Assembly: GCF_014636935.1 (NCBI RefSeq)
Contig: NZ_BMES01000002.1
Location: 186,001-250,000 of the forward strand
Length of the DNA: 64,000 nt
Reading direction: 5' to 3'
Origin: Alsobacter metallidurans
GTDB taxonomy: Bacteria > Pseudomonadota > Alphaproteobacteria > Rhizobiales > Beijerinckiaceae
The translations under genes were made by a program, and so were the position numbers. Position 1 is the stretch's first letter. Each line of letters starts with the position of its first letter. Positions 29,477 through 38,979 of this stretch are shown here, piece after piece. A model generated the notes under the pieces. It was not told the origin of the DNA, did not search any database, and saw nothing but the letters and a program-made list of their open reading frames with translations.

Positions 29477-30463
29477 ATGGCGTCTGGGCATACAGCGAAA
29501 CCGGCAGTCTACGCCGCCCTATTCGGCAATCTCGCGATTGCGGTGGTGAAGTTCATCGCCGCGGGATGGACCGGCAGCTCGTCGATGTTGAGCGAGGCCG
29601 TGCATTCGCTGGTCGACACGCTGAACGAGGTGCTGCTGCTCTACGGCATCCACCGCTCAGGCAAGAAGCCCGATCCGGAGCATCCGCTCGGCCACGGGCG
29701 CGAGCTCTATTTCTGGAGCTTCGTGGTCGCGCTGCTGGTCTTCGCGGTTGGGGCCGGCGTGTCGGTGTACGAGGGCGTCATCCACATTCAAGACCCCGAA
29801 CCGAACGAATCGCCACTTGTCAGCTACGGCGTGCTCGGGCTCTCGCTGTTCTTCGAGGGCATCTCCTGGACGGTGGCCTACCGCCAGTTTCGCGGCAGCA
29901 ACCCGGATCGAAGCGTGTTCAGCGCCATTAGGCGGAGCAAGGACCCGGCGACTTTCACTGTGTTGCTGGAAGACAGCGCCGCCATGCTGGGGCTCGTCAT
30001 CGCGCTTGCGGCCACCTTCGCCGCCGACCGGGTCGGCGCCCCGGAACTCGACGGCGTCGGATCCCTAGCCATCGGCGGCCTCCTGGCCGCGACGGCCCTG
30101 TTGCTGGCCCGCGAAACCAAGGGTCTCCTGATCGGCGAGGCCGCCGATCCGCAAACCAGCGAACTCATCCTGCGGATCGCTCGCGAACAACCCGGCGTGG
30201 TGAACGCCAACGGCGTTTTGACGACGCATCTTGCGCCGGACCAGATCACGGCTTCGCTGAGCGTGGAATTCGACGACGATCTGCGCACGCCCGACATCGA
30301 GCGGGCCGTGGACTCGATCGAGAAAAGGGTCAGGGCCGAGAACCCGGCCATCACGACCTTGTTCGTAAAGCCTCAAACGGCGGGCAGTTTCGCGCGGGCG
30401 AGGCGGGTCCGGTTCGGGTTGCCCGAGCCGGAAGCGGGCGGGCCAGCGTCGCGTTCAGCTTGA
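29477..30463 (+). CDS. Cation diffusion facilitator (CDF) family metal exporter
   Basis: 328-residue inner-membrane proton/metal antiporter. The segment SSMLSEAVHSLVDTLNEVLL holds the conserved helix-2 His and Asp of the transport site. HPLGHGRELYFWSFVVALLV is the usual loop and helix 3. VLLEDSAAMLGLVIAL provides the helix-5 counterpart, with Asp but no His at the expected site. The C-terminal cytoplasmic domain (about 220-300) has the ferredoxin-like fold expected (GVVNANGVLTTHLAPDQITA). Zn, Fe or Mn are possible substrates. GGGAAGG before 29477 supports this start over 29462. The EcfG-type promoter indicates stress induction. Confidence 0.9.
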   Translation: MASGHTAKPAVYAALFGNLAIAVVKFIAAGWTGSSSMLSEAVHSLVDTLNEVLLLYGIHRSGKKPDPEHPLGHGRELYFWSFVVALLVFAVGAGVSVYEGVIHIQDPEPNESPLVSYGVLGLSLFFEGISWTVAYRQFRGSNPDRSVFSAIRRSKDPATFTVLLEDSAAMLGLVIALAATFAADRVGAPELDGVGSLAIGGLLAATALLLARETKGLLIGEAADPQTSELILRIAREQPGVVNANGVLTTHLAPDQITASLSVEFDDDLRTPDIERAVDSIEKRVRAENPAITTLFVKPQTAGSFARARRVRFGLPEPEAGGPASRSA

Positions 30464-30517
30464 GTGGGCAGCCCGCCCGGCCGGCGCAGGGCGCTCGGCC
30501 GGGTTGGTCGCGGCTGA

Positions 30518-30736
30518 TCAGCCGGCGTAGTCGCCGAACTTGCGCGAAATTTCACGCTCGAGGTCGTCCGTGAGGCGGCCGCCATTCAGCTGGATGTAGT
30601 TGGCGACGACCTGCTCGGCCTGACGGCGGCGGGAAGCCTTGATGCCTTCAATGATCATGGACAGCAGTCCCGCGCGGGGCTGCCGATCCGAACCCACATG
30701 CGCGAGGGCGTTGAGGGCGAGAGCCGAGTTGGCCAT
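30518..30736 (-). CDS. Small conserved hypothetical protein, 72 aa
   Basis: Short basic-then-acidic protein. RRRQAEQVVANYIQLNGGRL followed by DDLEREISRKFGDY resembles the helical end of small alphaproteobacterial proteins of the DUF1127-like size class, but I cannot assign a family. AGGAG lies 8 nt before the ATG at 30736. It has no EcfG-type motif upstream. It stands between the convergent CDF gene and the divergent inositol-phosphatase gene. Confidence 0.7.
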   Translation of the reverse strand: MANSALALNALAHVGSDRQPRAGLLSMIIEGIKASRRRQAEQVVANYIQLNGGRLTDDLEREISRKFGDYAG

Positions 30737-31003
30737 TGGGTCATCTCCTGTTGTGAGATCCCCGAGCGCTTCCTGTTCTAGACGTTGCAATTGGAATACA
30801 CCCTTTGCTGCACTGCAACATCGGTGTTTTCAACAGCCCGGCCATGACCTCGCTGCATGCGTCCGGCGACGAATCATCAAGCTCCATCAACGTCCTGGAG
30901 CAGGATGCTGAATTTTTGGGCGATTGTGCCCCAATCTGCATTTTCTCTTCGCAACAGGGCGCCGCGCCGCTACGGTCCCGTCGTCTGAGGGGGATTTGTG
31001 ACA

Positions 31004-31801
31004 ATGGTCGGTTCGCTGGAGGCGCGGCTCGCGCGCGCAGTCGAGGTCGCCCGCGAAGCCGGCGTCGTGTTGCGCGAACGCTTCGGACATCGCGAGGCGC
31101 GCGCCTACGTGATGAAGGGCAGCCAGGATTTCCTCACGGAGGTCGACGGAGAGATCGAGACCCTGGTCTCGGGGCTGCTGCAAACGAGCTTCCCCGACGA
31201 CGGGATCATCGGCGAGGAGCATGGCGCCACGGGCCGTCTCGATGGCGTGTGGGTGATCGACCCCATCGACGGCACCTCCAACTTCGCCCGCGGCATCGCG
31301 CATTTCTGCATCTCGATCGCGTATGTGGCGGGCGGCGAACCCGTCGTCGGCGTCATCTACGACCCCATCAAGGACGATCTCTTCGCCGCCGCGACCGGCC
31401 TGGGCGCGACGCTGAACGGCGAACGCATGCAGGTGTCCGCGGCGACCGACATCCGCGCCGCTTCGATCGAATGCGGCTGGAGCATGCGCCGCCCGGTCGC
31501 CGACTACATCGCACTGTGCGGCCGGGTCATGGAGCGCGGCGGCGGGCTCTACCGCTGCGGCTCGGGCGCGCTTGGCGTCGCCTATGTGGCGGCCGGCCGG
31601 CTCGACGCCTATGTGGAACTGCACATCAACGCTTGGGACGTGCTGGCCGGCGTCGTGCTGGTGCGCGAGGCCGGCGGCGTCACCAACGACTTCATGGGGG
31701 AGGGCGGTCTTCTCGGGGGCGCGCCGATCCTTGCTTGCGCGCTTGGCCTCGCGGCGGTTCTCCAGGACATCACCGGCCTGCGGCTCCCTGTCCACGACTA
31801 G
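31004..31801 (+). CDS. Inositol monophosphatase family phosphatase
   Basis: 265-residue Mg-dependent phosphatase fold. FLTEVDGEIETLV and IIGEEHG supply metal-binding acidic residues. WVIDPIDGTSNFARG is the diagnostic DPIDGT motif, and NAWDVLAGVVLVREAGG is the second family signature. It could act on inositol-phosphate, histidinol-phosphate or a sugar phosphate. The ATG at 31004, with GAGGGGG 9-10 nt upstream, is preferred over the GTG at 30998. The next gene on the same strand, 89 bp on, is an AfuA-like binding protein, so a sugar-phosphate substrate is attractive. Confidence 0.92.
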   Translation: MVGSLEARLARAVEVAREAGVVLRERFGHREARAYVMKGSQDFLTEVDGEIETLVSGLLQTSFPDDGIIGEEHGATGRLDGVWVIDPIDGTSNFARGIAHFCISIAYVAGGEPVVGVIYDPIKDDLFAAATGLGATLNGERMQVSAATDIRAASIECGWSMRRPVADYIALCGRVMERGGGLYRCGSGALGVAYVAAGRLDAYVELHINAWDVLAGVVLVREAGGVTNDFMGEGGLLGGAPILACALGLAAVLQDITGLRLPVHD

Positions 31802-31811
31802 AAAGCGCCAG

Positions 31812-31829
31812 CAACTGCAACCACAGTTG
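31812..31829. promoter_or_regulatory. CAACTG-N6-CAGTTG inverted repeat upstream of the afuA-like gene
   Basis: Perfect 6-bp arms with a 6-bp spacer, 62 nt upstream of the binding-protein start and just after the phosphatase stop. A possible operator for the importer genes; no Fur-, RirA- or Irr-type box was recognised in the interval. Confidence 0.35.
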
Positions 31830-31890
31830 ACGCGCCGCTCTCGCTCGGCGCAAACTCCTTTAAAATAATGGGTTTCGGGAGGAATTTGAC

Positions 31891-32925
31891 ATGTTTCTGA
31901 CACGCCGCGCGCTGGGCGTCGCCTTTTCGGCTGGCTTCTCGATTGTTCTGGCCGGCCCGGTTGCGGCGCAGGGACAGCTCACCGTCTACTGCTCCGTGCA
32001 GGAGGAATGGTGCCGTCCGATGATGGCCGCCTTCGAGAAGGAGACAGGGATCAAGGTCTCGATGACCCGCAAGAGCTCCGGCGAGACCTACGCGCAGGTC
32101 AAGGCCGAGTCGGCCAATCCGCGCGGCGACGTCTGGTGGGGCGGCACGGGCGATCCCCACATGCAGGCCGCCGAGGAAGGCCTTACCGAGGAATACAAGT
32201 CGCCCAAGCTCACCGAGCTGAACGACTGGGCCGTTCGCCAGTGGGAGGGCTCCAAGGGCCGCACCGTTGGCATCTATTCGGGCGCGCTCGGCTTCGCCTA
32301 CAACACCAAGCTGATCGCCGAGAAAAAGCTGCCCGAGCCGAAGTGCTGGGCCGACCTGCTGGATCCCAAGCTGAAGGATGAGGTGCAGGTCGCCGACCCG
32401 AACTCGTCGGGTACGTCCTACACGATGCTGGCCACCATGGTGCAGATCATGGGCGAGCAGAAGGCGTTCGAATACCTCAAGGCCTTGCACAAGAACATCA
32501 ACCAGTACACCAAGTCCGGCGCCGCGCCAGCCAAGGCGACGAGCCTCGGCGAGACCACGGTCGGCATCGCGTTCCTGCATGACCACGTGATGATGATCGT
32601 TGACGGCGCGCCCATGAAGGCGGTCGCACCCTGCGAAGGCACCGGCTACGAGATCGGCTCGATGTCGATCATCAAGGGGGCGAAGAACATGGACAACGCC
32701 AAGAAGTTCTACGACTGGGCGCTGACCCCGGCCGCCCAGGCCCTGGCGGCGCCGGCGAAGTCCTTCCAGGTGCCCTCCAACAAGGCGACGCCCATCCCCC
32801 CGCAGGCGCCCAAGCTGGCCGACATCAAGTTGATCAACTTCGATTTCGCCAAATACGGCTCCTCCGACGAGCGCAAGCGCCTGCTTGCCAAGTGGGACGC
32901 CGAAGTGAAAAACCTGCCGAAGTGA
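31891..32925 (+). CDS. AfuA/FbpA-like ABC substrate-binding protein
   Basis: 344-residue periplasmic binding protein with a Sec signal (residues 1-26, cleaved after AAQ). It is of the ferric-binding-protein-like class: LTVYCSVQEEWCRPMMAAFE and SANPRGDVWWGGTGDPHMQA are typical. At the place where iron-binding members have a Tyr pair, this protein has FLHDH (H230, D231), followed by E254. From memory, AfuA of Actinobacillus, shown to bind hexose phosphates, uses a His-Asp-Glu set at the same spacing (205, 206, 229). I therefore favour a phosphorylated sugar ligand over iron. GGGAGG precedes the start. It leads a three-gene importer operon. Confidence 0.85.
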   Translation: MFLTRRALGVAFSAGFSIVLAGPVAAQGQLTVYCSVQEEWCRPMMAAFEKETGIKVSMTRKSSGETYAQVKAESANPRGDVWWGGTGDPHMQAAEEGLTEEYKSPKLTELNDWAVRQWEGSKGRTVGIYSGALGFAYNTKLIAEKKLPEPKCWADLLDPKLKDEVQVADPNSSGTSYTMLATMVQIMGEQKAFEYLKALHKNINQYTKSGAAPAKATSLGETTVGIAFLHDHVMMIVDGAPMKAVAPCEGTGYEIGSMSIIKGAKNMDNAKKFYDWALTPAAQALAAPAKSFQVPSNKATPIPPQAPKLADIKLINFDFAKYGSSDERKRLLAKWDAEVKNLPK

Positions 32926-32941
32926 AAGCCGGACCGGGAGC

Positions 32942-32955
32942 GGCCCGCGCGGGCC
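32942..32955. other. GGCCCGCGCGGGCC perfect palindrome after the binding-protein gene
   Basis: A 14-bp palindrome 17 nt past the stop, before the permease gene. As RNA it could form a short hairpin that limits 3' decay or lowers expression of the permease relative to the binding protein. Confidence 0.35.
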
Positions 32956-32982
32956 TGACCACCACCCTGTGAAGGTTCACGC

Positions 32983-35253
32983 ATGACGGCCATAACGGAA
33001 GCGGCGGGCGGCTCCTCTCGCCCCCGCTCGGCGGGCGAAGGGCGCGGCAAACGCCGCACGGGCGCGGAGTCCGTACGCAGCGGCCCCTTGCTGCTCGCCG
33101 CCTGGATCGCCTACGCGCTCCTGCCCTGGTACTGGCTCGATTTCCAGGCGCCCGCCGGAATGGCCGGCTATCCCCTTGGCCCGGCGGGCAGCGGGCTCGC
33201 GCTCGCTCTGTCCGGCAAGGCCTGGTGGCTCGCCCCCATTCTGATCCCGCTCATCGTCGCCACCGTGGCCTGGCGCACGGCCGACCCGCTGCGGCGCAAC
33301 GGCCTCCTCGTGTTCGCCGGCGCTCTTGGGCTCTGGGCGGTCCTGAAGCAGGGCTTCGTGGTTGGCCTCAAGGGCTGGAATTTTGCCTGGGTGGCCGCCC
33401 TCATGGGCGGGCCGGGGCCCAGCCAGGCAGGCTTTGGCCTCGGAGCAGGCCTGCTGCTGCTCTGCTTCCTGCTGCTGATGTGCCAGGGCCTCGCGGGCCG
33501 CGGCTGGTGCCGGGGCGACGCTTTCATCGTCAGCGCGGTCGGGATCGTGGTGGCGCTGATCCTGCTGTTCGTGTTCTTCCCGGTGTCAACCATCCTGGCC
33601 AGCGCCTTCCAGGACAATGCCGGCCATCTCGACTTCGCGCTTTTCGTCGCCAAGATCACCGACCAGTCCATCTGGGGGCTGGACTGCGTCACAGGGCGAC
33701 TGCGCTGCGGCGTCGCCTGGAACACGCTGTTTCTTGGTGTTTTGGTGGGCGTCGCCACGACGGCGCTGGGCCTAGCCTTCGCGCTGATCGCGACCCGCAC
33801 CGATTTCCGGCTCAAGGGCGCGCTGCGCATTCTCTCCATCCTGCCCATCATCACGCCGCCCTTCGTGATCGGCCTGGCGCTGATCCTGCTGTTCGGACGC
33901 TCCGGCGCGGTGACGGCCTGGCTGTCCGAATGGTTCGGCATCCCGCGCTCGCGCTGGATCTACGGCCTGCCGGGCATCTTCCTCGCCCAGGCGCTCGCCT
34001 TCACGCCCATCGCCTACATGGTGCTGGTGGGCGTCGTGCAGGGCATCGCGCCCTCGCTCGAGGAGGCGTCCCAGACGCTGCGCGCCAGCCGCTGGACCAC
34101 CTTCCGCACCGTCACGCTGCCGCTGCTGCGGCCGGGCCTCGCCAACGCGTTTCTGCTCGGCTTCGTCGAGAGCCTCGCGGATTTCGGCAACCCGCTTGTG
34201 CTCGGCGGCAACTTCGAGGTGCTCTCCACCAAGATCTTCTTCGCCGTGGTGGGCTCCGCAACCGACCAGGGGAGGGCCGCGGTGCTCTCCCTCGTGCTGC
34301 TCGCCTTCACGCTGCTCGCCTTCTGGGCCCAGCAGATGTGGATCGGCAAGAAGGTTTACGTCACGGTGGGCGGCAAGGGCGACGCCGGCCTCCCGCTGCC
34401 TTTGCCGAAGCGGGTCGCTGTCGCCTGTTACGCCACGGCGCTGCCCTGGGCGCTGTTCACCGCCTCCGTCTATGTGCTGATCCTGGTCGGAGGCTTCGTC
34501 CGCAGCCTCGGGCGCGACTACACGATCACGCTGGATCACTACCTCTCGGGCTTCCGCATCGAGCAGGGCGCTGGCGGCCTCGTGTTTTCGGGCGGCGCCT
34601 GGGACTCGTTTTTCGCGACCCTGGAGGTCGCCGCGATGGCTGCGCCGCTGACGGCCGTGATCGGACTCCTGACCGGCTACCTCCTGACCCGCCAGCGCTT
34701 CGCCGGGCTGCGCGCCTTCGAGTTCAGCACCATGCTGAGCTTCGCCATCCCCGGCACCGTGATCGGCGTCAGCTACATCCTGGCGTTCAACGTGCCGCCG
34801 TTCGAACTCACAGGCACGGCGCTGATCCTCGTGATCTGCTTCGTGTTCCGCAACATGCCGGTGGGCGTGCGCTCGGCCGTCGCCACCCTGAGCCAGATCG
34901 ACAAGTCCCTGGACGAGGCCTCGCTCACGCTGGGCGCCCGCTCCTGGACCACGCTGCGGCTCGTCGTGCTGCCGCTGCTGCGACCCGCCATCCTGGCCAC
35001 GCTGGTCTATTCCTTCGTGCGCGCCATGACGGCGGTGAGCGCCGTAATCTTCCTGGTCTCGGCCAAGTACAACATGGCGACCACCTACATCGTCGGGCGT
35101 GTCGAGGCCGGCGAGTTCGGCATCGCGATCGCGTATGCGTCGGTGCTGATCGTCGTGATGCTGGTCGCGATCCTCGGCTTCGACCGGCTCGTCGGAAAGC
35201 GCAAGCTCGGCCGCCGCGAGGCGCCTCCCGTCACGGTCGCGGCCGGCGGCTGA
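32983..35253 (+). CDS. AfuB/FbpB-like ABC permease, two fused membrane domains
   Basis: 756-residue inner-membrane permease holding both half-channels in one chain, as in AfuB and FbpB. About 12-14 helices are present. Two EAA coupling loops are clear: SLEEASQTLRASRWTTFRTV near residue 360 and SLDEASLTLGARSWTTLRLV near 645. The N-terminus has a poly-polar 35-residue lead before the first helix. It sits 57 bp after the binding-protein gene and 19 bp before the ATPase, forming one operon. Substrate choice follows the binding protein. Confidence 0.92.
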   Translation: MTAITEAAGGSSRPRSAGEGRGKRRTGAESVRSGPLLLAAWIAYALLPWYWLDFQAPAGMAGYPLGPAGSGLALALSGKAWWLAPILIPLIVATVAWRTADPLRRNGLLVFAGALGLWAVLKQGFVVGLKGWNFAWVAALMGGPGPSQAGFGLGAGLLLLCFLLLMCQGLAGRGWCRGDAFIVSAVGIVVALILLFVFFPVSTILASAFQDNAGHLDFALFVAKITDQSIWGLDCVTGRLRCGVAWNTLFLGVLVGVATTALGLAFALIATRTDFRLKGALRILSILPIITPPFVIGLALILLFGRSGAVTAWLSEWFGIPRSRWIYGLPGIFLAQALAFTPIAYMVLVGVVQGIAPSLEEASQTLRASRWTTFRTVTLPLLRPGLANAFLLGFVESLADFGNPLVLGGNFEVLSTKIFFAVVGSATDQGRAAVLSLVLLAFTLLAFWAQQMWIGKKVYVTVGGKGDAGLPLPLPKRVAVACYATALPWALFTASVYVLILVGGFVRSLGRDYTITLDHYLSGFRIEQGAGGLVFSGGAWDSFFATLEVAAMAAPLTAVIGLLTGYLLTRQRFAGLRAFEFSTMLSFAIPGTVIGVSYILAFNVPPFELTGTALILVICFVFRNMPVGVRSAVATLSQIDKSLDEASLTLGARSWTTLRLVVLPLLRPAILATLVYSFVRAMTAVSAVIFLVSAKYNMATTYIVGRVEAGEFGIAIAYASVLIVVMLVAILGFDRLVGKRKLGRREAPPVTVAAGG

Positions 35254-35272
35254 ACCCCAAGGACCCATCCGC

Positions 35273-36337
35273 ATGTCCAAGGCTCCGGCCTCCGTCACCT
35301 TCCGCAACGTCAGCAAGCGCTACGGCCTCGTCACGGCCGTGGACGACGTGAGCTTCACGATCGAGCCCGGCACGCTGGTTACGCTGCTCGGCCCGTCGGG
35401 TTGCGGAAAAACGACGACGCTGCGTCTCATCGCCGGGCTCGAGATGGCGAGCGAGGGCGAGATCCTGATCGGCGGCGCCGACGTCACCCGCCTGTCGGCG
35501 GCGGATCGCGACGTCAGCATGGTGTTCCAGTCCTACGCGCTCTTCCCGCACATGAGCGTGATCGAGAACGTCGCGTATGGGCCCACCGTCCAAGGCCTTC
35601 CGAAAGCGCGGGCCCGCGAGATGGCGGCCGAGAAGATCGCCGTGGTCGGCCTCGCCGGGCTGGAGAATCGCTCCCCGTCCGAGCTCTCCGGCGGCCAGCA
35701 GCAGCGCGTCGCCGTCGCGCGCGCGCTGGTGCTGGAGCCGCAGGTGCTGCTGTTCGACGAGCCGCTCTCCAACCTCGACGCCAAGCTGCGCCGCCGCGTC
35801 CGCGAGGACATCCGCGCCCTCCAGCAGGACCTCAACCTCACTGTCGCGTATGTCACGCACGACCAGGAAGAGGCGCTGGCGGTGTCGGACCGCATCATCG
35901 TGATGTCCAACGCCCGCATCGCCCAAACCGGGACGCCCCGCGAGCTCTACGAGCAGCCGGCGGACCTCTTCGTGGCCGATTTCATCGGCGACGCCAACAT
36001 CCTTGACGGCGTGCTCGAGGAAGAGCGCGGCGACCGCGGCCTCGTTCGGCTCGGCTCCATCCAGCTTGAACTCGCGCGGCGCGGCGCAAAGAAAGGCCCC
36101 GTGAAGCTCGCGGTGCGCCCTGATGCGCTCGCGATCACGACCGTGGCCAACGGCCGCGCGAGCGTCGAGGGGGTGATCGAGCACAGCTCCTATCTGGGGC
36201 GCAGCCTGGAATATCGGGTGTCGAGCCCTCTGGGCGAGCTCTTCGTGGTCGACAACGGCCGTGCCGCCGTGCACGCGCCGGGCTCGAAGATCCAGGTGGG
36301 GTTCTCGGAAAGCGGCATTGTGGTGCTGCCGAACTGA
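35273..36337 (+). CDS. AfuC/PotA-type ABC transporter ATPase
   Basis: 354-residue ATPase. Walker A LLGPSGCGKTTTLR is near residue 40. The signature LSGGQQQRVAVARAL and Walker B VLLFDEPLSNLDAKLRRRV follow. A C-terminal TOBE regulatory domain begins near residue 260 (KLAVRPDALAITTV). This architecture is typical of iron, sugar-phosphate and polyamine importers. It is the third gene of the importer operon and ends 15 bp before the convergent recQ stop. Confidence 0.93.
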   Translation: MSKAPASVTFRNVSKRYGLVTAVDDVSFTIEPGTLVTLLGPSGCGKTTTLRLIAGLEMASEGEILIGGADVTRLSAADRDVSMVFQSYALFPHMSVIENVAYGPTVQGLPKARAREMAAEKIAVVGLAGLENRSPSELSGGQQQRVAVARALVLEPQVLLFDEPLSNLDAKLRRRVREDIRALQQDLNLTVAYVTHDQEEALAVSDRIIVMSNARIAQTGTPRELYEQPADLFVADFIGDANILDGVLEEERGDRGLVRLGSIQLELARRGAKKGPVKLAVRPDALAITTVANGRASVEGVIEHSSYLGRSLEYRVSSPLGELFVVDNGRAAVHAPGSKIQVGFSESGIVVLPN

Positions 36338-36352
36338 TCGAAGAAGCGTCGC

Positions 36353-38170
36353 TCAGCCTGCTTCCTGCGCCCGCGCCACTGCGGCCAGGAACGCGGCCCC
36401 ATAGCGGTCGAGCTTGGCTTCGCCCACGCCCTGCACGGCCGCGAGTTCCGCCCGGTTCCGCGGCCTGATCGTCGCCATGTCGCGCAGCGTCGCGTCGTGG
36501 AACACCACATAGGGCGGCACGCCCTGTTCGCGAGCGATGCGCATGCGCTCGGTCCGAAGCGCCTCGAACACCTTCTGCGCATCCTCGTCGAGATTGGCGA
36601 CGGCGGCTGCGCGCTGCGACTTCTGCGTGATCCGCTCGGCCTTGAACACCTGGTCCTTGCGCATCTGCACCGGGCGCTCGCCCTTCAGGATGGCGCGAGC
36701 CGAATCGCCCAGCGTCAGCGCCCCATAGGCGTCGTGATCCACCACGATGGCCCCCATGGCGGCGAGCTGCCGGATCACCGACTGCCAGACCTTCTCGTCG
36801 AGGTCGGCCCCGACGCCGAAGGTCTTGATCTGGTCGTGCCCGGCGCGCACCACCTTCTCGGACGCGATCCCGCGCAGGACCTCGATCACATAGGCCGCGC
36901 CATAGCGCTCGCCGGTGCGGTAGATGGCCGAGAGCGCCTTCTGGGCCGCTTCCAGCCCGTCCCAAGTCTCCACCGGGTTGAGGCAGTTGTCGCAATTGCC
37001 GCACGAGCCCGGGTGGCTCTCGCCGAAATGCGCCAGGATGGCCTGGCGGCGGCAACCCGCCGTCTCGCAGATGCCGAGCAGGGCCGAGAGCTTGGCCCGC
37101 TCCACCCGCTTCACCTCGGCCGGCGCCTCGCCCTCGTCGATCATACGTCCGCGCTGCACCACGTCCGCCATGCCGTAGGTCATCCAGGCGTCGGACGGCA
37201 GCCCATCGCGCCCGGCGCGGCCGGTCTCCTGGTAGTAGGCCTCGATGGAGCCCGGCAGATCGAGATGCGCTACGTAGCGCACGGAGGGCGAATCCACCCC
37301 CATCCCGAACGCGATGGTGGCGACCAGCGCCAGCCCCTCGTCCCGCAGAAACGCGTCCTGGTTGGCGTCCCGCACCGCCCGGTCCATGCCCGCATGGTAG
37401 GGCAGGGCGCGCACGCCGTGTTCGTTCAGATACTGGGCGATGTCCTCAACCTTCTTGCGGCTGAGGCAGTAGATGATGCCGGCGTCGCCGCGGTGGCGCT
37501 GGAGGAAGTCGAGCAACTGCCGCCGCGGGTTCTGCTTCGGCACGATGGAATAGCGGATGTTCGGCCGGTCGAAGCTCGTGGCGTAGACCGGAGCCTCCTC
37601 CAGCCGCAGCCGGCGGCGCAGATCCTCGCGCGTCTGCGGGTCGGCCGTAGCCGTGAGAGCCATGCGCGGCACGCCCGGGAAACGCTCGGCGAGCACCGAG
37701 AGCTGCATGTATTCGGGCCGGAAGTCGTGCCCCCACTGGCTGACGCAGTGCGCCTCGTCGATGGCGATCAGCGCGATGCGCCCGCGCGACAGGAAGTCCA
37801 GGAACGCGTCCGACACCAGCCGCTCCGGCGTCACGTACAGCAGCTTGAGCTTGCCCGAGAGGTAGTCCTGCCGCACTGCGTAGGCGTCGGCGGAGCTCAG
37901 CGTGGAATTCAGCGCCGCCGCCGCGACGCCGGCCTGCTTCAACGCCTCCACTTGGTCGCGCATCAATGCGATCAGAGGCGACACCACGATGCCGGTCCCC
38001 TCGCGGCATAGCGCCGGGACCTGGTAACACATGGACTTGCCGGCCCCGGTCGGGAACAGAACCACGGCGTCGCCGCCGCCCACGACCTGCCGGACGACCT
38101 TTTCCTGCCGTCCGCGGAAAGCCTTGTGGCCGAACCAGCGCTGCAGAACCTCGAGCGGCTCGTCAGCCAC
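36353..38170 (-). CDS. recQ: ATP-dependent DNA helicase RecQ
   Basis: 605-residue 3'-5' DNA helicase for recombination repair. Helicase motifs: Walker A PTGAGKSMCYQVPAL, DEAH box AIDEAHCVSQWGHDFRPEY, and motif VI QETGRAGRDGLPS. The zinc-binding domain cysteines follow (CETAGCRR to CGNCDNC). An RQC winged helix and a C-terminal HRDC domain (RNRAELAAVQGVGEAKLDRYG) complete it. The ORF runs 217 codons upstream, across the divergent phosphatase gene, but the GTG at 38170 (VADEPLEVLQRWFGH) gives the family length. Its ribosome site is weak. Confidence 0.95.
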   Translation of the reverse strand: MADEPLEVLQRWFGHKAFRGRQEKVVRQVVGGGDAVVLFPTGAGKSMCYQVPALCREGTGIVVSPLIALMRDQVEALKQAGVAAAALNSTLSSADAYAVRQDYLSGKLKLLYVTPERLVSDAFLDFLSRGRIALIAIDEAHCVSQWGHDFRPEYMQLSVLAERFPGVPRMALTATADPQTREDLRRRLRLEEAPVYATSFDRPNIRYSIVPKQNPRRQLLDFLQRHRGDAGIIYCLSRKKVEDIAQYLNEHGVRALPYHAGMDRAVRDANQDAFLRDEGLALVATIAFGMGVDSPSVRYVAHLDLPGSIEAYYQETGRAGRDGLPSDAWMTYGMADVVQRGRMIDEGEAPAEVKRVERAKLSALLGICETAGCRRQAILAHFGESHPGSCGNCDNCLNPVETWDGLEAAQKALSAIYRTGERYGAAYVIEVLRGIASEKVVRAGHDQIKTFGVGADLDEKVWQSVIRQLAAMGAIVVDHDAYGALTLGDSARAILKGERPVQMRKDQVFKAERITQKSQRAAAVANLDEDAQKVFEALRTERMRIAREQGVPPYVVFHDATLRDMATIRPRNRAELAAVQGVGEAKLDRYGAAFLAAVARAQEAG

Positions 38171-38320
38171 CGGCGAATCTCTTTTGCATGATGGCGCGAC
38201 GCTGCCCCCGCACGGCTTCGCTTGCAAGCTGCGCCATGACGTACGGGCGGCTTTTCGGGGGAGTTGTGGGCCGGGCGCCCCGGCGCTACATGAAGGACCC
38301 GATCCCGATCCGAGCCGCCG

Positions 38321-38902
38321 ATGACCCGAATTGTTCACCTGATCCGCCATGGCCAGTCCACGTTCAATCTCCACTACGAGACGACTGGCGAGGACCCCGG
38401 GCACATCGACGCACGATTGACGGAGCTCGGCCTCTCGCAGGTCGAGGAGGCGCGCCGCCGCATGGCCGAGGAGCCGGTCGACCTCGTGATCGCGTCGCCG
38501 CTGACCCGCGCCCTGCAGACCGCCCACGGCGTGTTCGGCGACCGGGACGTCCCCGTGCTGGTGACCTGCAAGCATCGTGAGCGGCTTGAAAGCAGCTGCG
38601 ACGTCGGCCGCAGCCCCGCGCTGTTGGGCGCGGACTTCCCGCACTGGAGCTTCGACCACCTCGCGGATCCGTGGTGGCACGCCGGCGAACTCGACACCCG
38701 CGGCTTGCCATACGAGCCCGAGGACGTGTTCCAGGAGCGCGTCCGCCATTTCGCCGAATGGGTCGACGCGCGGCCCGAGACCGCCATCGCGGTTGTCGGC
38801 CATGGCACCTTTTTCCGGCATCTCACCGGCCGTTGGATGAACAATTGCGAGGTCGTTAGCGTGCGCGGCCCACTGGTCGGAGCCGCCGAAACCGTCGTTT
38901 GA
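38321..38902 (+). CDS. Histidine phosphatase family protein
   Basis: 193-residue phosphatase of the phosphoglycerate-mutase superfamily. IRHGQST near the N-terminus has the catalytic His10. ASPLTRALQTAHGVF and, near the end, AIAVVGHGTFFRHL with the second His complete the active site. Length is too short for a glycolytic mutase, so a small-molecule or protein phosphatase is more likely. It is divergent from recQ by 150 bp. Confidence 0.9.
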   Translation: MTRIVHLIRHGQSTFNLHYETTGEDPGHIDARLTELGLSQVEEARRRMAEEPVDLVIASPLTRALQTAHGVFGDRDVPVLVTCKHRERLESSCDVGRSPALLGADFPHWSFDHLADPWWHAGELDTRGLPYEPEDVFQERVRHFAEWVDARPETAIAVVGHGTFFRHLTGRWMNNCEVVSVRGPLVGAAETVV

Positions 38903-38979
38903 CGCGTGTGCTCGCGCACGCCGCTTGTGTGCGCGCCGCCATAGGGTGATGCTGTTTCGACCATCCGGAGGGTTACGCC

